Assembly (NCBI GenBank): GCA_028023455.1
Contig: JAQFVV010012423.1
Coordinates: 7,608,269 to 7,672,268, forward strand
Source: Epiperipatus broadwayi
Taxonomy: Eukaryota; Onychophora; Udeonychophora; Euonychophora; Peripatidae
Direction: 5' to 3'
DNA: 64,000 bases
Notes under the pieces: model-generated
Databases searched by the model: none
Seen by the model: the letters and a program-made list of their open reading frames with translations, nothing else
Told to the model about the DNA's origin: nothing
Shown: piece by piece, positions 54,990 through 64,000 of the stretch
Layout of the letters: the number at the start of each line of letters is the position of its first letter
Numbering within the stretch: position 1 is the first letter of the stretch
Program-made: the position numbers and the translations under genes

Positions 54990-56815
54990 AAATGTTATAC
55001 TGTATATATAAATTTTGCACCAGCTTCCTGAATGACTCCTTGGTTGTTAACGTTATTAACATTTTAAAAAACAAATTCTAAAAGTAAAATATTTAATTTT
55101 TGCATTATTGATCATTGTTAATTCTTATTTGCATAGAGTATTAATATTTATATATAACTTTTTTGTTAAATAAATTGATTTACATTGCTTAAAGTAGGTC
55201 AATAAATACAATTAAATATCATTTAATAGAATTTTGTCATATCACTTTATTTTATTAGATTTTTAAAAGGGCTCCTACTTATATACAAATTTTATAACTG
55301 CAATATATTTTTAAGAGTTGTCATTAAAATGTAATTTAACAAAAAATGAATACTAGAAATTGCTGAAATTTTAATCTATAAATTTGCAATAAAAAGTATC
55401 TAGATATTTTATCAGAGAATGAGGAGGGAGGATTGCTAATTTGGAATTAAGAAAATAAAAATTATCAATTTTTATTGACATTTCTTTTCTTTTTTTTACT
55501 TTAAAAAAAAAAAATATATAAATCTGTAATTAAAAAAAAAAAAGTGATTAAAAATATTTTAAATTTTGAGTATTTTTTTATTTTGTCAAAATTTTATTTC
55601 AAATAATGTTTTTTTGAAATAATTAGAGAAAATTATGTAATTCAATCCCTTTACTATTCAGGATTTAATATTTTAAAACTAAAGTTGAATAAAAATTTGG
55701 GCATGTAAATTGCAAGTATTATAGTAAAAGTTTAAATAATTTATTTTATAATTGTCAAATATAAATAAAGTTTTGAAATTATGAGAGTTTGGCTTAATAT
55801 TTTTAGTAATATACAAATTTATTTATCTATATACATATATATTCAGACAAGATATTTTTCCAAACCTTTTAATTTTTTATGCAATCTATATTTTACATTA
55901 TTTCTGAAATTTTACAATTGAATATTTAGGAATTTATGATATAGTTAGCTGTAATTGGTTTAATATTTGTAGGAAAGTATAAATTTAAAAACTCTTCCAG
56001 TCTTGCTTTAATCAAATATACACATACATTGAAGAGAAAGAGCATTGATGCATTCATAAACTCATCAAATCTCTAGTGAAGGCATGTTTTTTTTTATTTT
56101 GGGTAAATTGTAATTTCCAAATAAGCTAAGAATTTTCCATTTAATGGTTATTGGTAGCTAAAGAATCAAGTTAAGTAGGAAATTAATTGTTTAGATGAGT
56201 CCATATATGTTTCCTTAAAGAATATACTTGAAATATATATTTATCTTTGATTGAGTAAAACATCATACATTTATGGGTATCTAGTCCATGGCATAATGTT
56301 ATATAAATATTTGTATTAGAATGAGAAATTTATAAATAAAATAATTGAATTATATATACATTAGATTTGTGTGATGAATGCCTTGCATAATGTTGGCTCA
56401 GTGGTTTTTATCTTCCATTCTGATATTCATTTTTCTTAGCAAAAGTGCTTAATTTCATTAAATTAGCTATTGATAAGCAGAGCTATTGGGAAAAGGGGAG
56501 TTGTGCTAAAGTATTAAAGACCAACAGTTGTGGAGGTCCAGTCATCTAGATGATGCAAATGTAACTACTTAAAAAAATATTAGTGTCAAATACATTTTGA
56601 AATATAGAAATATGAATGTATATAGTCTTCTTATTGGATTGTCAATTTTATATATATCATTTTATAATTATTATTACCAACTTTATTTAATTTATACTAC
56701 AAAGATAATGTAATCTGTTCTACAGGATGATACAATGATTGTTGATAAATGAAAGATAATTAGCCAAGCACAATCACTTATATGTCTCATAATATTTCAA
56801 TCTAATTCAGCCTTT
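54990..56815. other. AT-rich sequence without recognisable content
   Basis: Contains poly-A and poly-T runs near 55500-55545. No coding frame longer than background and no family resemblance was noticed. Confidence 0.6.
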
Positions 56816-56943
56816 AGAATGTTTCTGTAGTGTAATTTTCACTACACTACTCATGCAAGGTAAGGACTGGTTTCTATCCACTTTTAACACCTTGTGGAGT
56901 ATAATCATAAACATATCAGACATGTGAAAAAAATGTATGATGT

Positions 56944-56985
56944 CCAAGGTGCACATTCAATGCTGAACCAGCACTCATCAGTTGG
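56944..56985 (-). ncRNA. Decayed type-I hammerhead, family 3, left arm
   Basis: Minus strand: CCAA, CTGATGA intact, helix II GTGCT/AGCAT with loop GGTTC. The GAAA box is altered (TGAA), then TGTGCACC and TTGG. Broken at a different place from its partners. Confidence 0.6.
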
Positions 56986-57385
56986 CCCAAATCACAATCT
57001 CTTACACATATCTTTATCATTATTCAGTATATATATGGAAAGATAGCCAATAACTACAGTTTAATTGATAAATGTCAAACTTACTATCTTCGCAACTTTG
57101 ACACAAATCACTTGATGGAAATATATTAATAATTCATTGAACTACAAATTATCCACTTAATAATATTTCTTTGTGTGAGAGTGGTGTAAGTAAAAAATTA
57201 CACTACAGAAATATTCATTAAGTGGATAATCTCTAATCTAATGAATGACTAATAAAAATTATTAATATATTTCCATCAAGTGGGTTGTGTCAAAGTAGTG
57301 AAGACAATAAATTTGACATATCAATTAAACTGTATTATTAATTGGCTCGATAATGATAAAAATATATATGAGATTGTGATCTGGG

Positions 57386-57427
57386 CCGAATGATAAATGC
57401 TGGTTCAGCACAAAATGTGCATCTTGG
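57386..57427 (+). ncRNA. Decayed type-I hammerhead, family 3, right arm
   Basis: Plus strand: CCGA, ATGATAA (two core changes), helix II ATGCT/AGCA, CAAAA in place of GAAA, TGTGCATC with the cleavage C, then TTGG. Inactive by inspection. Confidence 0.55.
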
Positions 57428-58609
57428 GGGTCATACATCTTTTTCACATGTCTTTAGTCATATGTTTATGATTACACTCCTCTATAAGGTGTTAAAAGCA
57501 GATAGCTCTAGTCCTCACCTTGCATGAAAATGGCGTAGTGAAAATTACACTACAGAAATATTATTCATTAAGTGGATAATCTCTAATCTAATCAATAACT
57601 AATAAAAATTAATAACAGTAATCGTCAGTGTAATCAAAACTTGTTAAGGCAGAGAACAAGATAAATACAAAACAATATTTCACTAATTAACTACTAAGCT
57701 ACCTACAATAGCAGATCATTTTCTGGAGAAAGATTGCATGAATTGGAAGAACTATCTAATATTAAATGAGATGTTGGACTTTGATAAAAAGATGTAAGTA
57801 CTGTGGGTAACTGAAATGAGAAAGGTCACAGATTTTCAAAAAAAGAAAAATTGTAAATTATGAATTCTTTGAGAAAAATGCTAAATGAAATAGATATGTA
57901 ATCATCTGAATGAAGATACAGAAAAAGAGGATTATATTTTGACTAACAGAAAAATATATTTCAAAATTCTAATATTCTTACAGATTCAACATTGTAATTA
58001 TCAACTAGCGAAAAATAGAAATTATTAAAAAAAGACTATTATCAGTTTATTTTTCTAATCTTCAGAATTATTCCAAAGAATTTTCAAAGATATTCCTAAC
58101 TTTCAGAACCACTCACTAAATTTATAAAACTAGAGACAAAAACTATGAAAAAGACCTGATAGGTGATATTTTTAACCTTGACAACCATTCTAATAGAATT
58201 TAAATTAGAACTTGCTACAACGGATTTGAAGATGGATTAAAATAAATTAAGGTCAATAAGAAATGATACTGGACTAATAGCTACAACAAAGACAGATGGT
58301 ATAAAAAAAGCAACAACTTACTAATAAATGTTCAATGGAACAAGACAATGTATGAAAAAAAGGAACATAAAAATATTTAAAAATGGTCTATTAAGTGATT
58401 ATCAGGAGTTTTATAAAATGCAACACCAAAAAAAAAAAAAAGTTAATAAAAAAAAATATAAAACATCTTGGTATTGAAAAAAAAGTTATTTCAACAAAAA
58501 TAAAAAATGGAATTAATAGTAAAAGGAGATATAAAATGTGGATGGAAAAACTCTATAAAGAATTGTATAGTAATAAAAAAAAAAAAAAACTAACCACAAT
58601 AATTACTAC

Positions 58610-59058
58610 ATCTTTGTAATTAAAACAGGTAAAACTCACTATATATATTGCTACATACAGAAAGCTAGAGTAATCAATGGATGCCAGAAGGCTTGTGCAT
58701 AAAATCCCCATCTAGTGCCTACTCATCCAATATCCCCAGACTAGTTTCTGGCTTATGGCCTTCATCAGTGAGGAGCCTTGAATGTGAGAGCACTGCATCT
58801 AGATCTTGGGATCTAATGCAACCCTCCAGCAAACACCTTTTATCTCCATTTAACTACAAAACTAGTGAGTCTTAAATTGAAAACACCTTAATGTTTTCAA
58901 TCCAAGCCCATTAGCTTATATAGTCATATGGGAAGCCTTCTGGCATCCATTGATTACTCTAGCTTGCTGTGTGTGGCAATATATATAGTGAGTTTTGCCT
59001 GTTTTAACAACAGTTATACACAAGCATAAGAGGAGGTGGTCATGTGATCTTTGTAATT
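58610..59058. mobile_element. Hammerhead-bearing foldback element, family 1, copy C, 12-bp TSD
   Basis: The insert 58622-59046 is flanked by perfect 12-bp repeats ATCTTTGTAATT (58610-58621 and 59047-59058). Inverted arms share GCCAGAAGGCTTGTGC-type and TAGTGAGTTTTGCCTGTTTT-type sequence. Ends AAAACAGG and CATGTG are those of copy B in reverse. The open stretch 58681-58875 lies wholly inside and is not a gene. Confidence 0.88.
58733..58774 (-). ncRNA. Type-I hammerhead ribozyme in foldback copy C
   Basis: Minus strand: helix I TCCTCA, core CTGATGA, helix II GGC/GCC with loop CATAA (flanked by an A-A mismatch), GAAA, helix III AC-TA-GT, cleavage after GTC between 58739 and 58738, then TGGGGA pairing with TCCTCA (one G-T). 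All invariant bases present; the best preserved of family 1. Confidence 0.75.
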
Positions 59059-59489
59059 GTCAAGCATGTAGAGATTAGACATCAATTAAATCTATGAAAG
59101 GAAAAGCTCAAAGAAATGATGGAATTATTGTTAATATCTTAAAAGAAGCAGATTAAGAGATAAAAAAGTAGTTGACAAAATTATTTCCCAAATATATAAA
59201 TAATGATGTACCAGATGATTGGAGGAATACAGTAATAATATTGATATTTAGGAAAGGAAAAAGATATTAGAAATTACAGGGCTATTGGTCTATACAAAAT
59301 CTACCAAAATAATTACAACTCATCTTCAGTGGACATTAAATTCTAATCAACTGAATAAGCTGGATTTAAAATAGTTCTAATACAGTGTATTTACATGTAA
59401 TTATGGAAAGTTAGAGATAAGATCTATGAATATGAATTGTCATTATGATTTGAATTTGTTGATTATAAAAGAGATGGAAAAATTAATGA

Positions 59490-60420
59490 TAGATTAAAAA
59501 AATGGGCCAATAATGTTAAAAAGATATGTGAATGATTATGTGTTAATTTTTAATAGAAGTGAAAGGCAAATAGATAGATATTTAGAAAAAATTAATAAAA
59601 TTGATGAGAAAATAAAATTTACAGTAGAAAGAGAAAAAGATAATAAGTTGTCATATTTGGATATTTTAAAAAAATCAAGTCAAAGGAAAATGTAGAATAG
59701 AAACATCAGTATATAAGAAAATATAGATAATATAATAAATTGGAACTCTAATGTAGATAATAAATATAAAATAAGTAGTAGTAGTTAAAGAGTTCATAGA
59801 GCTATTAATTATTGTTTATGAAGAATAAATATAAGGAAGAAAAAGAATAGTTTAAAGAAAATGGATATTGAGAAAAATAATAGAAAATTAAGAATAGCTG
59901 AAGAGAGGAGAAAATGTAAGAAATAAAAAAGAATGAATATATAGGAGTTAAAACAATAATAATATGGTAAACAAAATTATTATAAAAAAAATTAATAAAG
60001 AATATAATGAAATTAAATATAAGATAGTAAATAAAAAAAGGATGAATATAATGGATATATTAGATAATAAGTATATTAAAAGAAGAATAACAAATGGAGT
60101 ATATGAGATAGAATGCAAATCATGTAAATAGGAGAAACAAAAAATTCAATATATACAAGATTAATGCAGTATAGGTATAATAAATCAATTTATATAAATT
60201 CTGTAGAAATAGGATATATATTTGAGAAAGTGTGAAAACGATTGATTATAGCAATAAAACAAGAAAATTAAAGGAAGCTATATTAATTAAAAAGATAAAA
60301 GCCAAATCTAAATAAATATGAGGAAGGGGGTAAAACATTTTTATAAAAATAAGAAAATAGATAAAAAGTTGAAAAAATTGATAAAAGAGGGAGTTATATG
60401 AAAGGAGTATAGGAAAAAGA
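59490..60420 (+). mobile_element. Penelope-like element remnant: RT end plus GIY-YIG
   Basis: Open 59513-59695 reads KRYVNDYVLIF (YVDD-type RT motif with N for the first D), then EKINKIDEKIKFTVEREKDNKLSYLDIL, the wording typical of Penelope-like RTs. Further on, broken frames read GVYEIECKSCK, IGETKNSIYTRL, and KLKEAILIKK-like pieces of a GIY-YIG endonuclease near 60095-60300. Order RT then GIY-YIG on the same strand is the hallmark of Penelope-like elements. Inactive. Confidence 0.8.
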
Positions 60421-60429
60421 GGTTAATAC

Positions 60430-61210
60430 AAATTTTAAAAATATTCACTTACAGTTGTAGAGAAGTGAAAGTTGAGAGGTAAGTAAAATGAGAATAGGAA
60501 AATAAAGATAAGAGTAAGAATAAAATAGGAATTATTAATAAAGAAATAAATATATAAAATAAAAGATATTAGGTAATTAAGTATTGTAATGGTATCACTT
60601 TCAAATAAAAGGAGAAAAGATCGACAAATAAAATCACCCTCAAATAGAAAAAAAAATTAATAATTTTATTTAAACCAATATATATAATGTGCACAAATGG
60701 CCAACTAATTAAATAATTTCTTAAAAGTTAAAGTTAATAAATAATCTAAAGATAAAACATTATTTTAAAGGAATGTAAAAGAAAATAATAAAAGCTGTTA
60801 ATTATTTTCTGTTAAAAGTTATTTTTAAATCTTAATAAAACGGAAATGATTTTCTATTTAAATGTAATGACATAATAGCAAACAGGCCCTTAGACATTTA
60901 ACTGAAGATAAGAGATCAATAAAAAAAATTACTAATAAAATTTGTTGATCCCACTCTAAAGTGAACTGGCCAATAAGGATGTGAATGAACATATGGTCCA
61001 CAGAGAAAATCATCATTCGCCAATAAAAACAGTGCCAAGCCAGGTAAGATCGATCCTGGAATTTTATGATACGCAATTCAAAATGATATAAAAAAGACAA
61101 AAAGAAAACTTGCAAATTTTAGAGTTGAGGTTTTTTTATTGTTCTTGCTGATTATGTGATTATTTTAAACGTGTATATGTATTGTGGATCTTCAAAAGGT
61201 AGGGATCACG
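60430..61210. other. AT-rich, then slightly GC-richer sequence, no gene identified
   Basis: 60430-60840 is A-rich. 60880-61110 has more complex composition with two CCAATA motifs near 60970 and 61019. An 85-codon minus-strand open stretch (60858-61115) has no recognisable family. Confidence 0.4.
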
Positions 61211-61262
61211 CAATAAATTTTTGTTTCCCGTATTTGCACCAGCTGAGGTAGCCTACAGAGTG

Positions 61263-61376
61263 ATGGTTCCCGGAAAACGACAGACTTGTCTTCCTGAGAA
61301 CAATATTAATGAGATGGAAGGAACTTTGAATGGAGTTGTGCGACGCATCAAGGACTGCAAAGATGGAATCCAATAA
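61263..61376 (+). CDS. Small open frame of 37 residues in a GC-richer island, uncertain
   Basis: ATG at 61263 to TAA at 61374, reading MVPGKRQTCLPENNINEMEG and continuing basic (GVVRRIKDCKDG). The island (about 61215-61400) has a composition unlike its flanks, and a possible donor AAA|GTATGA lies at 61390-61396. It could be the first exon of a gene outside this window, a pseudogene or a repeat. I do not recognise it. Confidence 0.25.
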   Translation: MVPGKRQTCLPENNINEMEGTLNGVVRRIKDCKDGIQ

Positions 61377-61627
61377 TTTGACGCCATGGAAAGTATGAAC
61401 TTTTGTCTTAAATAAGATATGAACTTTTTAAATACTAAATGTTACCTAACGCCTAAAGAAAGTCTCTTATCTGACTACGTAAAAATTAAATTATTATATT
61501 TTATATATATGTTTGCTACTATTATTTCCATTCTTGTTAATTTCATTTAAATTACTAAATTTAAAATAGGCATAAATGGCTGCATAGATTTCTAAGATTA
61601 TGTTAGTTTAGGTGGGTTAATTTTGGG

Positions 61628-61867
61628 CTATTTGTTTTGTAGTTGAATTAGTGCTGGTGGAGGGATGTATGGGTGTTTTATATCAATGTAATCTGGGGAG
61701 ATGCATTGGATTCCCATTCCACTGTGCCACATTAGCATACAGGGCATAGTACCCATCTGAATGCATGGCCCAAAAAGTGTAGCCATCATGTTGCCAATGG
61801 TTGTAGATGTATTTCCTACACTACTGATCTTATACTCTGGTTGGGACAGTAAGCCGGCAAAAACCAC
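61628..61867 (-). pseudogene. Minus-strand open frame of 79 residues, unknown
   Basis: Reads MVFAGLLSQPEYKISSVGNT... ending IPPPALIQLQNK, with non-repetitive, protein-like composition. The region up to about 62100 on the same strand has short peptide-like pieces (RCDQCKLRMLA) separated by stops. Most likely a decayed coding sequence or transposon piece; no family recognised. Confidence 0.25.
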
Positions 61868-62374
61868 TATCCCTCATTTATAGAGAATGTCTTTTATATA
61901 TATTTCCAAATGATTACCTCACCTGACAGAGGCACATTCCTGTACTGGATGAGGAACATTATTTCTCTAATAATATCATGTTGCAGATGTAAATTCCTGT
62001 CAGCATGATTTTTTTATGCTAACATCCTCAGTTTGCACTGATCACATCGGTATATCAGTAAGCTAGCATTGGTTCGGACACAAACTTTTAGCCTGGAGTT
62101 AAAAAGAGTCGAGCTAGTTAAATGTGTATGTAGCTTTTTTACACTTAACAAAATATTAAAATTCTGGTAATGTACCCATCTGTGTATATCATTTAAATTA
62201 AATTTATTCAGTAGTTAATTCAGTTTCCAGAATTTTTGTATTAATGTGTATGTACATAACAATAAAAATGTTTTTGCTTAATTAATTTTTGGCAGTAACT
62301 TATATATATTTTTATTAATATTTTTAAAAATCAAGAATTAGATTTTTAAATATACAGTGTAATAGATTTAAAGC

Positions 62375-62520
62375 TCAGCTCTTCCGCGAATTAGCGACTG
62401 GGGCTTGCGGTTTGATAAAAGTAACCATCCGTATGTATCTGCCGCCTTTACAAATCTTTCTAGGTTCCAATAGCCTAGCGGCATCCTGGCATGGCAGATA
62501 GGGTTGTGAGGTTTCATCAG
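62375..62520 (+). repeat. GC-richer repeat-like segment
   Basis: A compact GC-richer block (GCGACTGGGGCTTGCGGTTT; GTAACCATCCGTATG) with sharp borders to AT-rich sequence, no frame and no tRNA fold. Together with the motif at 62737 and the LINE at 62.8 kb it may belong to one retroelement (inference). Confidence 0.4.
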
Positions 62521-62736
62521 ACCATTATAGTAGATATAAAAAATAAAATGGAAAGGTTATAGTGATATATTAAAAAATAATGATAGATAAGATAGAATAA
62601 AATGAAAATAAATAAGAAAATAGAAGTAAGAAATAAGAAGCAAGGCTATAGAATTTTAAAGTTAAATATGATTATTTATATAAAATGTGTATATAAAATA
62701 ATGGTTATATGAATATATGATTGTTTAAATGTTGTA

Positions 62737-62774
62737 GCTCGGATGAAGACTACAGGGCAGTCGAAACTGTAAGC
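62737..62774 (+). ncRNA. Hammerhead-like motif, one core change
   Basis: GCT, CGGATGA (one change from CTGATGA), a GACT/AGTC helix II with one unpaired A, GAAA, minimal helix III AC-T-GT, then A and AGC pairing with GCT. The phrase GAAGACT...AGTCGAAA is common in animal retroelements. Helix I is only 3 bp, so this is a relic or a resemblance. Confidence 0.4.
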
Positions 62775-62869
62775 AAAATAAAGAAGGAATTATATAAAAA
62801 AAAGATTGCATTAAAATGTATAAGGGGAAATGATAAAAAAAAAATTTAATATATATGAAGAGAAATGCA

Positions 62870-63480
62870 AAAAAAAAAAAAGTAACAGAGAAGATATAAG
62901 AATAATAAACTTCTTAAAAAATAAAGATTGATAATCATGAATTAAAAGTTAACAATTACAAATACTTTACTCAGATTAATACAAATGAAAACATAATAGA
63001 GAAAATTAAACATAGAATTAAGTTTGGATGGAGAGCTTTTAGTAGAAATGACTTAGTATTAAAAGAAAATATGCCTATGAATTTGAAAAAGTTTTAATAA
63101 AAATGGTTTTACTAGTTTTTGCTTATGGAAGTAACATATGAACACTTAGCAGATCAATACTGTACTGAAATTTCAAATCACTGAGAAAAATATAGAGATT
63201 TATGTTTGGAGTAATAAGGGATCTAAAATGAAATATTTGGATGAGAGAACAAACAGGTATCATTGAAATAATTCAAAGTATAATGTAACTAGGCTAGACA
63301 CATTGCTAGAATAGATAATAATAGAAAGAGAAATGAAATCAAATTGTTTTCAAGAGATTGTAAAAGACCTATAAAGAATCAATATGTGAGATGAGTAGAT
63401 GAAATAAAGATGTTTTGGGGTTATGTGGAGAAGAGCCACTGAATCAGAGAAACGATTAAACTTTGAGACTATCCTCCAAT
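62870..63480 (+). mobile_element. LINE RT C-terminal remnant (RTE-like)
   Basis: The plus strand reads ENIIEKIKHRIKFGWRAFSRNDLVL, KVLIKMVLLVFAYGSNI.TL, RFMFGVIRDLK.NIWMREQTGI and later VDEIK. This matches the 'RI..AW.AF...YG.ETW...L...R..N.WIREQT' C-terminal region of RTE-like LINEs. Only single frameshifts and stops; truncated 5'. Confidence 0.7.
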
Positions 63481-63484
63481 GAAT

Positions 63485-64000
63485 TGAATTGTAAAGGTTG
63501 AAAACATACATATAAAAAACAATTTATATAAAAATAATTATAAAATGAATAGAAATAATAAAAAAAGGCAATATTAATAAAACTAAAATATATAAAAATT
63601 TAAGACAAATGATAATAGCATAGCGAATGTTGTAAAATAAAATTCTGCAAATATTTAGTTGGTTGACTGATTATTCTCATTTGATTTGAAATATAATTTT
63701 CTTTTTTTTTTTTGTTTAAATATATATTTTATTTTAAAAATTATTTAATTTGGTAATGCACTAAAAAATAAAATATTTTTTCTACATCCACAATTTTGAT
63801 TGCTATATGTCACTCAGTTTATTTTGATCAAAACATTGAAGACTTGATGAATAAAATTTCTATAAAATCACTCAAAGATAATAATGGTAACATTTCTAAT
63901 TAGCTTTTAAAAAAGGCACAAAATGCTTTGTTTATGCAATAAAAATAAAATAATTGACTTAGTTTTGAAAGAAAATATTAGATACGACTTGTGAAATATC
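63485..64000. other. AT-rich end of window, nothing recognised
   Basis: A-rich and T-rich runs. No coding or structured element could be supported. Confidence 0.6.

Larger units (their letters stand above)
56817..57615. mobile_element. Foldback element with two decayed hammerheads, family 3
   Basis: A left arm (about 56817-57150) and inverted right arm (about 57200-57555) surround a spacer. The right arm is followed by the start of a further direct copy (57544-57615 repeats 57197-57268), giving a unit of about 347 bp. It shares CTGAACCAGCACTCAT and the ACTTTGACAC block with the 35.5 kb element. No open reading frame. Target duplication not resolved. Confidence 0.75.
57650..59490 (+). mobile_element. 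LINE remnant interrupted by foldback copy C
   Basis: Before 58609 the frames look like the lysine-rich endonuclease-to-RT linker of a LINE, including 58395-58619. After 59059 the RT continues with VPDDWRNTVIILIF.KGK, an AIGL stretch, and EYELSL.FEFVDYKRDGKIND. Similar wording occurs in the RTE-like LINE at 39-41 kb. It stops near 59490, where a Penelope-like sequence begins. Confidence 0.55.

Noticed and set aside
58681-58875. Open frame of 64 codons as a small gene
   Set aside because: It lies wholly inside foldback copy C and overlaps the ribozyme. The same sequence recurs in the 41.7 kb element with frame breaks.

Overview
This is a very AT-rich (roughly three quarters A+T by eye) eukaryotic window, probably from an arthropod. 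The evidence is one spliced animal gene with introns of 96 bp to 16.7 kb, decayed non-LTR, Ty3/Gypsy and Penelope-like retroelements, Tc1/mariner remnants, and no bacterial gene organisation. The exact taxon cannot be read from the sequence.

The only complete protein-coding gene I can support runs on the + strand from 1785 to 49998. It has eight coding exons encoding a 400-residue neutral sphingomyelinase of the nSMase1/SMPD2 type: an exonuclease-endonuclease-phosphatase-fold, Mg-dependent sphingomyelin phosphodiesterase with two C-terminal membrane helices. All splice phases join without a stop. Two extra exon-like segments fit its phases. One at 10414-10509 carries an in-frame alternative ATG but would be a stop-containing 'poison' exon if placed between exons 1 and 2. 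The other at 34475-34590 is a possible alternative last exon of 37 residues with no family I recognise.

Layout. 1-1784: a Penelope-like GIY-YIG endonuclease remnant, then AT-rich flank. 1823-18561 (intron 1): a decayed Ty3/Gypsy element, minisatellites, a foldback element, a LINE scrap and the 16.3-17.2 kb hammerhead element. 18659-32841 (intron 2): LINE remnants, a TA-flanked MITE, a tRNA-like pseudogene and a 1.26 kb array inserted into a LINE. 33964-44746 (intron 6): the orphan exon, a hammerhead-relic element, a minus-strand RTE-like LINE, a foldback hammerhead element and a tRNA-Gly-like sequence. 44867-49669 (intron 7): a deleted mariner. 50000-64000 (downstream): several LINEs, a Penelope-like RT/GIY-YIG remnant, two more foldback elements, and GC-richer islands of unknown nature near 61.2-61.9 kb and 62.4 kb.

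The most interesting signal is a set of non-autonomous elements with a shared plan: units of about 337-400 bp arranged as direct plus inverted, partly truncated copies. Where boundaries can be read, they are flanked by 12-15 bp target-site duplications. Most carry type-I hammerhead ribozyme cores with a tiny helix III. Five cores are intact at the conserved positions. Known Penelope-like elements encode hammerheads and form tandem or inverted arrangements, and two Penelope-like coding remnants lie in the same window. I therefore infer that these are Penelope-dependent, ribozyme-bearing passengers.
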